A DNA stretch of 6,456 bases from Planctomycetota bacterium. GTDB lineage: Bacteria > Planctomycetota > Phycisphaerae > Sedimentisphaerales > Anaerohalosphaeraceae. The DNA is taken from the NCBI GenBank assembly GCA_003644175.1, contig QNBS01000135.1, positions 1 to 6,456 of the forward strand, read 5' to 3'. The translations under genes were made by a program, and so were the position numbers. Below are positions 1-5,085 of the stretch, in pieces; position 1 is the stretch's first letter, and every line of letters starts with the position of its first letter. The notes under the pieces are model-generated. The model made no database searches. It had not been told where the DNA came from and saw only the letters and a list, made by a program, of their open reading frames with translations.

Positions 1-2
1 AC

Positions 3-2228
3 AATATCACGCCGCCGACAGTAGAAATCAATCCGATCACAACTAATCCGTTGTTTGTTTCACCGGGCGCCGAACCATACAATGTTGATATGAGAAACGG
101 CAGGGATGTACTTGCCGGATACAGACTGGCGACGGATTCTCCTGTTGTTGATGCCGGGCTGACGATTAGCAATAATGGCGGGCATGATTTCTGGGGAGAT
201 ACTGTTCCAAATGGGGATACGGATATCGGGGCAAACGAACTAACTGTTACACCGCCGGATCCTGCGACCATTGTTTCGCCCGCAAACGGAGCGACAGGTA
301 TCAGCCGCACGGCTGATATTAACTGGAATGCCGGTGCAGGCGCCGCGTCGCACGACGTATATTTTGGAACAAATTCAACACCCGATGCCGGAGAATTTAT
401 GGGTCGTCAGATATCGACAACGTATGACCCGGGCTTGCTTGCTCCGAACACAACTTATTACTGGGCTATAGACGAAGTTAACGGTGCAGGCAGCACCGCA
501 GGCCCTGTCTGGAGCTTTACCACGGGCACCCAAATCACTCCTGTCGTTATCGTCTCGCCGGCGACAGATATTGACATCGACAGCGCAACGCTTCATGGCG
601 AAGTAACCGATACGGCTGGAGAAACCCCAACGGTTACCCTCTACTATGGCCAAGCCGATGCAGGGGAATCTGCCGGCAGTTGGGACCACTCGGTAAGTCT
701 GGGTACACAAAGCTCGACCTTCAGCAGGTCCATCAGCGGTCTTGCAGTGGGAACGACTTACTACTACCGTGCGTATGCCGAGAATTCAACCGGTTCGGAT
801 TGGTCGGATGTCAGCAGCTTTACAACCGCAAGCTCAAAGGAGATTATTTTTGATGCAGTTTCAGGCGGTAAGAATAATGATACCACTTTTAGCTGGCAAC
901 ACGAGTTGGGTGGCGGAGATGACCGCGTCGTCGTCGTCGGCATCGGAATCGAACAGAGTGACGTCGTTGTCTCAAGCGTCACATTTGACGGTGCAGCCAT
1001 GACAGTTGCCGATGGTTCGTTACAGAATGATACTACTAATCTAACAGTGATCTATTATATGCTCGAAGCCGATCTGCCTCCGGCAGGGACATATGACATT
1101 GTGGTAACAACCGATATTGGCGATTCCATCGGCGCCGGTGCTGTTTCGCTGGAAAATGTCAAACAGGCCCCGCCCGAAGCGGTTGAGAAAGAAGGACTGG
1201 GTAGAGGCAATACTTACATCTCAAAGAGTATTACAACTCTGACAGATGGCGCATGGATCATTGATGTTGCAGGAAGCGGAACCGGCTGTGTGCTTAGCCC
1301 AGACGATTCGCAGGAACTAAAATATTGGTATAAACCAGACAGCAGTACTGTCGCGGGGTCAACCAGGGTAGTGCCGACAGCTGGGACGGTAGCAAACGGC
1401 TGGACAGCCGATGATGACCATCGCATGAGTCTGTCAATGGCGGCATTTGCACCGGTAGAAACAGCAATTGGTTCGACACCTCCAACCGTTGTCAACGCGG
1501 CCGCTGCGAACATCACCTCTAATTCGGCCAGGTTAAACGGCGAAGTAACGGATAACGGCGATGAGGATCCCACGGTAATGATTTACTGGGGCGTCAGCGA
1601 CGGTGGAACGGATCCGAATGTTGGCGTTTGGGACCACATCGAGCTGCTCGGAACACAGAATTCAACATTCTTCGAGGACATCAGTTCGCTTTCGCCGGAG
1701 ACGACGTACTACTTCCGGGCGTATGCCTACAACTCGGCAGGTGGCGACTGGGCAGATTCTACGGCCTCGTTCGCCACTATGGCAAATACTCCGCCGGTTT
1801 GGACAGCTGATCCAACAGATAAAGCCGATGCGATAGAAGACAAACCGTATGTGGGCAGTCTCAGTGGCGCCGCCACCGATCCGGATGTTGGCGATGTCCT
1901 CGAATACAGCTACGTTTCAGGTCCGGCGTGGCTTAGTATAGCCGAAAACGGCGACCTCTCCGGTACACCAACTCAAAACGAAGTGGGTGGAAATAGTTGG
2001 ACCGTTTCTGTAACAGACGGCCTTAGTACACCGGTTGAAGCAACAGTAAACATTACCGTTTTGGAAATTTATGACGGTGAAAATGGTCTGGAAGATTTAG
2101 CTAAGATTTCCAGTCTATGGTTACAAACAGCCTGTGGCTACTGCCAGGGCAGTGACCTTGATTACGATGGTGATGTCGGTATCGATGACTTGCGAATCAT
2201 GGGTGAAAGGTGGTTGTCTGTCCCGTAG
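3..2228 (+). CDS. Secreted multidomain beta-protein, 5'-partial: beta-helix end, FN3-like modules, He_PIG-like Ig module, dockerin-like C-terminus
   Basis: The frame is open to the left edge, so the TTG at 51 is not credited as a start and the gene begins upstream. Residues are counted from that TTG. Residues 1-63 contain 'ATDSPVVDAG' and end in 'DIGANE', the usual close of right-handed parallel beta-helix (choice-of-anchor Q-like) regions. FN3-like modules lie at about 72-159, 163-260 and 476-577, each with a TTYYxRAY- or TTYYWAID-type strand and a closing SFTT or SFAT. Residues 263-470 are a separate beta-sandwich that I cannot name. Residues 579-672 resemble He_PIG ('GPAWLSI', 'LSGTPT', 'VTDG'). 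Residues 674-723 are dockerin-like, with a good calcium loop D702-x-D704-x-D706 and D713 and a degenerate first loop. This fits an exported, surface-bound or polysaccharide-acting protein. The substrate is unknown, because any catalytic region lies outside the window. The stop is TAG at 2226-2228. Confidence 0.88.
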   Translation, partial: NITPPTVEINPITTNPLFVSPGAEPYNVDMRNGRDVLAGYRLATDSPVVDAGLTISNNGGHDFWGDTVPNGDTDIGANELTVTPPDPATIVSPANGATGISRTADINWNAGAGAASHDVYFGTNSTPDAGEFMGRQISTTYDPGLLAPNTTYYWAIDEVNGAGSTAGPVWSFTTGTQITPVVIVSPATDIDIDSATLHGEVTDTAGETPTVTLYYGQADAGESAGSWDHSVSLGTQSSTFSRSISGLAVGTTYYYRAYAENSTGSDWSDVSSFTTASSKEIIFDAVSGGKNNDTTFSWQHELGGGDDRVVVVGIGIEQSDVVVSSVTFDGAAMTVADGSLQNDTTNLTVIYYMLEADLPPAGTYDIVVTTDIGDSIGAGAVSLENVKQAPPEAVEKEGLGRGNTYISKSITTLTDGAWIIDVAGSGTGCVLSPDDSQELKYWYKPDSSTVAGSTRVVPTAGTVANGWTADDDHRMSLSMAAFAPVETAIGSTPPTVVNAAAANITSNSARLNGEVTDNGDEDPTVMIYWGVSDGGTDPNVGVWDHIELLGTQNSTFFEDISSLSPETTYYFRAYAYNSAGGDWADSTASFATMANTPPVWTADPTDKADAIEDKPYVGSLSGAATDPDVGDVLEYSYVSGPAWLSIAENGDLSGTPTQNEVGGNSWTVSVTDGLSTPVEATVNITVLEIYDGENGLEDLAKISSLWLQTACGYCQGSDLDYDGDVGIDDLRIMGERWLSVP
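2070..2219 (+). other. Dockerin-like C-terminal domain coding segment
   Basis: This encodes the last 50 residues or so of the large protein. Two related halves each end in a 'WL' motif: 'EDLAKISSLWL' and 'DDLRIMGERWL'. The second half has a canonical Dx(D/N)xDGx(V)xxxD loop. The first keeps only the D-G and final D positions. A pair of cysteines (C695, C698) lies between the halves, a pattern I recall from many planctomycete surface proteins. In clostridia dockerins bind cohesins in cellulosomes; in planctomycetes the partner is generally unknown. A surface-attachment role is inference. Confidence 0.75.
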
Positions 2229-2240
2229 GGAATAATTAAA

Positions 2241-2253
2241 GGGGTCAGACCCC
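2241..2253. repeat. GGGGTCAGACCCC palindrome (REP-like)
   Basis: GGGGTC and GACCCC form a perfect inverted repeat around a single A, starting 12 bp after the stop codon of the large secreted protein and preceded by AATTAAA. From memory, this exact palindrome recurs between genes in many bacteria and often lies beside REP-associated tyrosine transposases, but no such transposase is in the window. It could also form a weak 5-bp hairpin in the mRNA. The following AATTT is not a proper U-tract, so I do not call a terminator. Confidence 0.6.
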
Positions 2254-2396
2254 AATTTCGGCAACGTAACCTTATTCCCCACAAGCCTTTAGCTCGATTT
2301 GCGGCATCAAGAACCGCTTTCGCATCTTTCCCCAACAAAACAACAAAATCCGCAATTTTCACTTCCCAATCATCTAAACCGCCCGCGGCGTTTCGC

Positions 2397-2419
2397 CATC
2401 CTGAGCTTTGCCGAAGGGC
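2397..2419. repeat. CATCCTGAGC...CGAAGGGC-type dispersed repeat
   Basis: CATCCTGAGC is followed by a 5-base spacer and CGAAGGGC. This resembles a dispersed intergenic palindrome I recall from many genomes as CATCCTGAGC-N5-CGAAGGATG. Here the right arm is degenerate (GGGC instead of GGATG). In translation it gives the familiar spurious peptide 'GKAQDGE' on the minus strand. No function can be read from it. Confidence 0.45.
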
Positions 2420-2424
2420 AACCC

Positions 2425-2474
2425 CAAAATAGTAAATACAAAATCGAAAATAGTCAATAGAAAATCGTCAATCC
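2425..2474. repeat. A-rich degenerate tandem repeat
   Basis: Short related units alternate here: AAAATAGT, AAATACA, AAATCGAAAATAGTCAATAG, AAATCGTCAATCC. Translated, they give 'KIVNTKSKIVNRKSSI', a low-complexity peptide typical of non-coding repeats read as protein. The units are imperfect and the period, about 20 bp, is only approximate. Confidence 0.45.
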
Positions 2475-2524
2475 AACCCCCCCCATCAGATAGAACGCAG
2501 GCCGTAGTTGAAGCGAAGCAGAAA

Positions 2525-2539
2525 TCCGCCTCTGGCGGA
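2525..2539. repeat. Small perfect inverted repeat TCCGCC-TCT-GGCGGA
   Basis: Six-base arms with a 3-base loop make a GC-rich hairpin. There is no following T-run on either strand, so it is recorded as a repeat element and not as a terminator. Confidence 0.45.
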
Positions 2540-2548
2540 CCGCCACCC

Positions 2549-2604
2549 TTCGACATTCGATATTTCTCAGTTCGACATTCATTGTTCCTTTTGTACCTTT
2601 TGTG
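2549..2604. repeat. Two short direct-repeat pairs (TTCGACATTC x2; CCTTTTGTR x2)
   Basis: TTCGACATTC occurs at 2549-2558 and again at 2571-2580. Directly afterwards a 9-bp unit repeats in tandem, CCTTTTGTA at 2587-2595 and CCTTTTGTG at 2596-2604. These are part of the same low-complexity mosaic; no gene is implied. Confidence 0.5.
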
Positions 2605-2645
2605 CTTTTTTGAGGCAAATATCCACGATTAATCTCATTTAACAT

Positions 2646-2674
2646 TTGACAAATATCAAACAACATGGTATAAT
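2646..2674 (+). promoter_or_regulatory. Consensus-perfect sigma70-type promoter, orphan
   Basis: TTGACA at 2646-2651 and TATAAT at 2669-2674 match the housekeeping consensus at all 12 positions with the optimal 17-bp spacer. Transcription would begin near 2681 and run rightwards. No convincing gene follows. The first ribosome-site-like stretch (GGGGAG at 2714-2719, nine bases before a GTG at 2729) opens a frame that reads only through repeats. The transcript would contain hairpins at 2753-2767, 2785-2799 and 2858-2877, and if long enough would run antisense into the 3' end of the RNase HI-PurN gene. Either a small RNA or a promoter carried by a repeat element is possible. Confidence 0.6.
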
Positions 2675-2752
2675 GCGTTGCGTATTTAAGGATAAAGCTA
2701 CACCAAAAACTCCGGGGAGTAAAAAACCGTGCCCACAAAAAATAAAATAAAT

Positions 2753-2767
2753 GCACGCAAAGCGTGC
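2753..2767. repeat. Inverted repeat GCACGC-AAA-GCGTGC
   Basis: Six-base perfect arms with an AAA loop, about 70 bases downstream of the predicted start of the orphan promoter transcript. It could fold as a stable RNA hairpin. It has no U-tract, so termination is not supported. Confidence 0.45.
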
Positions 2768-2784
2768 CTCCATAAGTTTAACCC

Positions 2785-2799
2785 CCCGGTTCAACCGGG
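2785..2799. repeat. Palindrome CCCGGTT-C-AACCGGG
   Basis: Seven-base perfect arms flank a single C. This is the second small palindrome after the orphan promoter, 17 bp beyond the previous one. It may be another REP-like unit or an RNA hairpin with a short loop. Confidence 0.45.
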
Positions 2800-2815
2800 C
2801 CGATTCTCCCACCCG

Positions 2816-2914
2816 CCAAAAAACACGAAACGAACCCAATTTGGCCCCCCCTTTGTCATTCCCGCGCAGGCGGGAATCCAGCACGACCCAAAAAACGCCA
2901 AACGAACCCAATTC
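2816..2914. repeat. Pair of 27-bp direct repeats, 72 bp apart
   Basis: The copies lie at 2816-2842 and 2888-2914 and share 24 of 27 bases, with the common core AAACGAACCCAATT. The differences are at offsets 10, 12 and 27. The 45 bp between them contains the dRS3-like palindrome. In one frame both copies translate to 'KRTQF', which explains the apparent protein repeat. Two imperfect copies do not make a CRISPR array. Confidence 0.65.
2858..2877. repeat. dRS3-like palindrome ATTCCC-N8-GGGAAT
   Basis: The arms are ATTCCCGC and GCGGGAAT (8 bp, perfect) around a GCAG loop, in the context GTCATTCCCGC...GCGGGAATCCAG. This fits the ATTCCC-N8-GGGAAT pattern known as dRS3 in Neisseria, where such sites are used by integrases and IS1106-type elements. 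The same sequence family, read as 'VIPAQAGIQ', is widespread between genes in unrelated bacteria. It is centred between the two 27-bp direct repeats. Confidence 0.65.
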
Positions 2915-2943
2915 ACCGCCCCACCGCCACCGACTCAACCACC

Positions 2944-2970
2944 CAATCTACAATCTACAATATACAATAT
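2944..2970. repeat. 7-bp tandem repeat (CAATMTA), about 3.9 copies
   Basis: The units are CAATCTA, CAATCTA, CAATATA and CAATAT in immediate succession. A short repeat of this kind may vary in copy number by slippage. No regulatory role is visible, since no gene start lies nearby on either strand. Confidence 0.6.
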
Positions 2971-3009
2971 GGCACATCCCGAGGGGAGTCTACCCGCCGC
3001 AGGAGGGAC

Positions 3010-3039
3010 GGGGCGGATACAATTTACAATCACCGCCCC
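3010..3039. repeat. Inverted repeat GGGGCGG-N16-CCGCCCC
   Basis: Seven-base GC-only arms flank a 16-base A/T-rich loop. It lies 64 bp beyond the stop of the RNase HI-PurN gene on the minus strand and is the only strong stem near that 3' end. With no U-tract on either strand, an intrinsic terminator is not supported. It could still slow 3' decay of the mRNA. Confidence 0.35.
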
Positions 3040-3102
3040 CCACACACAATAAAAGATGCGTGTTGTCTGGTTAACATGGTGGCGATGGGAGTCTTTGCGG
3101 CC

Positions 3103-4182
3103 TCATACGGCGGGTGTTATCTTTGCAATCCGACCATGGACGGCTATTCTGTCCTCGGCAAAGAGCCTTATTGCTTCGGGGTAGGCGATACACTCCTCCT
3201 GGAAGACGCGTCCGGCAAGCGAATCGGCGTCGTCATCGGGCTCAACCGGGCACGATCGCTGCACGATAATAGGGCCCTTGTCGTATTCGTTGGTGCAGAA
3301 ATGGACGGTACAGCCGCTGATTTTGCAGCCGGCGGCGAGGACCGCCTCATGCACATGGCGCCCCCACATGCCCTGTCCGCCGAAACTCGGCAGCAGTGCG
3401 GGGTGGATGTTCATCACGCGGTTTTCGTATTCCGGCGCTATCAGCCACAGACACAGCCAGCCGGCCTGAATGACAAGATCGACCCTGGCCTCATCCAGCG
3501 TCTCTTTGATGCGAGCCGAAAACTCCTTGATATCGGGATGGTCCTTCTTTCGTATGATCACCGGTTCCAGCCCGATACCCCTGGCGCGATCAACCCCCTT
3601 GACCTGTGCGCGGGAACTGACAACAACGGCAATCTCGGCGTTGAGCCGACCGGCCTGGATTTGATCGTCGATATTGACCATCGTTGTCCCGCCGCCGCTG
3701 AGCAGTATTGCAAGGCGGACTCTCTTGCCGACCGGTTTGGCGCAAACCGCCGCAGGGGTGCTTACGCCGTCGATATCACGCCCGGCATCCATGACGCGGT
3801 TGGCGAGTTTGTCGGCGCGGCTGTTCTTGTCCCTGCTGATGTGGGAGACCCGCCATTTGTCGAAGCTGTTCAGCAACTCCATGCAATCGGCATAAACTTC
3901 GCGCAGGTTGGGGCTCTTGACTCTGTATTGCCCGTTAATCTGGCGGGTCATCAGTTCGCTGTCGGTGTAGGCGCTGATGATCTTCGCCTGCCGTCGTTTT
4001 GCCGCGGCGAGCGCCTTGAGCAGACCGGCGTATTCGGCGACATTATTGGTGGTTGTGCCGAGAAAGAATCCTTTGCTCTCAATGGTCCTGCCGCCGGGTT
4101 CGGATAGTACATAGGCCGCCGCCGCCGGACCGGGATTGCCCCTGCTTCCGCCGTCGGTATGAATAATAATATGCTGCTGCAC
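3103..4182 (-). CDS. purN: RNase HI - phosphoribosylglycinamide formyltransferase (PurN) fusion
   Basis: This is a 359-residue cytoplasmic fusion of two complete enzymes. Residues 1-131 are a compact RNase HI of the type without the basic protrusion: 'HTDGGSRGNPGPAAAAYVL', 'TTNNVAEYAGL', 'AYTDSEL' and 'RDKNSRADKLANRVMDAG' supply D10, E50, D74 and D124, the full set of metal-binding acidic residues. Residues 133-153 are a linker. Residues 154-356 are PurN, which transfers the formyl group of 10-formyl-THF to GAR in purine synthesis: phosphate loop 'LLSGGGTTM' at 160-168, 'MNIHPALLPSF' at 257-267 with N258 and H260, and D301 in 'NEYDKGPII', matching E. coli N106, H108 and D144. The length of this half equals free-standing PurN. 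The start is GTG at 4180-4182 with GGAGA eight bases upstream. It follows the zinc-ribbon gene by 54 bp. How the two activities relate is unknown. Confidence 0.9.
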   Translation of the reverse strand: MQQHIIIHTDGGSRGNPGPAAAAYVLSEPGGRTIESKGFFLGTTTNNVAEYAGLLKALAAAKRRQAKIISAYTDSELMTRQINGQYRVKSPNLREVYADCMELLNSFDKWRVSHISRDKNSRADKLANRVMDAGRDIDGVSTPAAVCAKPVGKRVRLAILLSGGGTTMVNIDDQIQAGRLNAEIAVVVSSRAQVKGVDRARGIGLEPVIIRKKDHPDIKEFSARIKETLDEARVDLVIQAGWLCLWLIAPEYENRVMNIHPALLPSFGGQGMWGRHVHEAVLAAGCKISGCTVHFCTNEYDKGPIIVQRSCPVEPDDDADSLAGRVFQEECIAYPEAIRLFAEDRIAVHGRIAKITPAV

Positions 4183-4190
4183 AATCAGAT

Positions 4191-4195
4191 TCTCC
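4191..4195 (-). promoter_or_regulatory. Ribosome binding site of the RNase HI-PurN gene
   Basis: GGAGA on the minus strand lies eight bases before the GTG at 4180-4182. It supports this GTG as the start, which also places the RNase H motif 'HTDGG' at the expected distance of a few residues from the N-terminus. Confidence 0.6.
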
Positions 4196-4236
4196 GAAAT
4201 CTCAAATGACCCAAAGCTCCGCCGGCGATATGAATC

Positions 4237-4971
4237 CTATTCTTCCGACTCCTTGAGGATCAGTATGCGAGTGCAATTCGAACAGCGGATGATCTCGTCA
4301 TTGGTCATGAGACGGTTAACGATTTCTGCGGGAATTCCCATGAAGCATCCGCCGCAACTGAAGACTTCGACCTTCTCGTTTTGTTTTCCAGCAGCGGCAA
4401 GAGCCTCGCCGTCGTACGTTTCGGCGACCCGGTTGAAGACCTGCAGTGTCTCGGCCGGCACCTCTTTGGCGGCGGCATCCCACTCGACCTGGATTGCAGC
4501 GATTTCGGCCTCGTATTCGGCGGCCTTGACCTCGTTGCCTTTTCTCAACTGGTCGAGTCTGGTCTTGTGTTCATCAATCTGCTCCTGGATCTCGGCGGAG
4601 GCGGCCTGGTCGGCTTCGATGTTCTTCATCAAATCCAGCGCCTGGCTTTCGATCTTGGAAGTATCCGCCTTGGAAGTGTTTAACTCAGTGAGGATCGCGG
4701 AGTATTCCTTATTTGTCTTTGCCATATTGAGGGCGGCCCTGAGTCGGGAGATGCTTTCGTCTCGATGCTTGAGATCAAGCTCGAATCGGTCCACCTGGAC
4801 GCGAGTCATTTTGATTTCTTCCTTTTTCGCCTCGAGGCCGTTTTGCAGCGCTCGAAGCTGGTTTTCCTGGAAGATAACGGTCCTTCTGCACCTGGCCAGC
4901 TTGGATTTGACAGCGCGGAGACGATTTTCAACGCTTTGAAGCTTTATAAGCCCATTCAATACAGGTCCCAT
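4237..4971 (-). CDS. C4-type zinc ribbon, coiled-coil protein (DUF164/COG1579 family)
   Basis: The protein has 244 residues, the usual length for the family. Roughly residues 10-175 form a long charged coiled-coil hairpin. The family signature 'KTNKEYSAIL' is at about 85-94. A C-terminal zinc ribbon (zf-RING_7 type) has CGGC at 206-209 and CSNC at 230-233, giving four zinc ligands C206, C209, C230 and C233. Relatives include Helicobacter HP0958 (FlgZ) and chlamydial CdsZ, which bind nucleic acid or partner proteins; the role in planctomycetes is not known. An in-frame GTG at 4989 would add six residues, but they are encoded by the Shine-Dalgarno region itself. ATG 4969-4971 preceded by AGGAG is the better start. 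It is the first gene of an operon with the RNase HI fusion, a pairing also seen in mycobacteria (Rv2229c-Rv2228c). Confidence 0.88.
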   Translation of the reverse strand: MGPVLNGLIKLQSVENRLRAVKSKLARCRRTVIFQENQLRALQNGLEAKKEEIKMTRVQVDRFELDLKHRDESISRLRAALNMAKTNKEYSAILTELNTSKADTSKIESQALDLMKNIEADQAASAEIQEQIDEHKTRLDQLRKGNEVKAAEYEAEIAAIQVEWDAAAKEVPAETLQVFNRVAETYDGEALAAAGKQNEKVEVFSCGGCFMGIPAEIVNRLMTNDEIIRCSNCTRILILKESEE

Positions 4972-4976
4972 TGACA

Positions 4977-4981
4977 CTCCT
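4977..4981 (-). promoter_or_regulatory. Ribosome binding site deciding the DUF164 start
   Basis: AGGAG on the minus strand (within AAAGGAG) lies five bases before the ATG at 4969-4971. An upstream GTG at 4987-4989 would place this site inside the coding region, and a GTG at 4975-4977 overlaps it. Both alternative starts are therefore disfavoured. Confidence 0.7.
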
Positions 4982-5020
4982 TTATTCACTTTTTATCCCC
5001 CCCGAGCCCGATTATTGCCT

Positions 5021-5048
5021 ATTATGTTTGATGTTGCAGAATCTTCAA
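5021..5048 (-). promoter_or_regulatory. Possible promoter of the DUF164 / RNase HI-PurN operon
   Basis: On the minus strand TTGAAG (5043-5048) is followed after 16 bp by CATAAT (5021-5026), matching four and five of six consensus positions. The predicted start lies about 40 bases before the DUF164 ATG. It falls in the A/T-rich gap between the chimeric ORF and the operon, the only place an operon promoter is expected. The match is by eye only. Confidence 0.35.
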
Positions 5049-5085
5049 GGAAAATTCACATATTTTTGTGCCGAAGAGAAGTAAA

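Larger units (their letters stand above)
2229..3102. other. Intergenic repeat mosaic with no convincing gene
   Basis: The stretch separates the stop of the large secreted protein from the stop of the RNase HI-PurN fusion, so the flanking genes converge. All open frames here are short, overlap on several strands and read through palindromes and A-rich repeats (for example 'KRTQF' encoded twice by one direct repeat), so none is accepted as a gene. The contents, listed separately, are several small palindromes, short tandem repeats, one 27-bp direct repeat pair and a strong consensus promoter. The piece at about 2254-2400 reads on the minus strand as 'DDWEVKIADFVVLLGKDAKA' plus flanking residues and may be a gene relic. 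I do not recognise it. Confidence 0.7.

Noticed and set aside
2816..2914. Possible CRISPR (two repeats with a 45-bp spacer)
   Set aside because: There are only two imperfect copies, the 'spacer' contains a widespread palindrome, and there are no cas genes.
3010..3039. Intrinsic terminator of the RNase HI-PurN operon
   Set aside because: The stem is GC-rich, but the loop is 16 bases and no T-run follows on either strand.
2729..3074. Two overlapping plus-strand ORFs of 107 codons (from 2729 and 2751)
   Set aside because: Both read through palindromes, direct repeats and the tandem heptamer. The repeated 'KRTQF' simply reflects the 27-bp DNA repeat, and no coding signature is seen despite a GGGGAG upstream of the GTG at 2729.
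3076..4107. Plus-strand ORF of 343 codons
   Set aside because: It is the antisense shadow of the RNase HI-PurN gene. Its translation shows no family motifs, while the minus strand has two full sets of catalytic residues.
4253..4939. Plus-strand ORF of 228 codons
   Set aside because: It is Ser/Phe/Ala-rich antisense of the coiled-coil DUF164 gene, a usual by-product of Glu/Lys/Ala-rich coding DNA.
4972..4989. Longer GTG start for the DUF164 gene at 4989
   Set aside because: The extra six residues are encoded by the Shine-Dalgarno region itself; the ATG at 4969-4971 has ideal spacing.
4972..5085. Possible RNase P RNA gene, which lies near DUF164/RNase H in some bacteria
   Set aside because: The gap is only 114 bp and A/T-rich, too short for RNase P RNA and without its conserved core.
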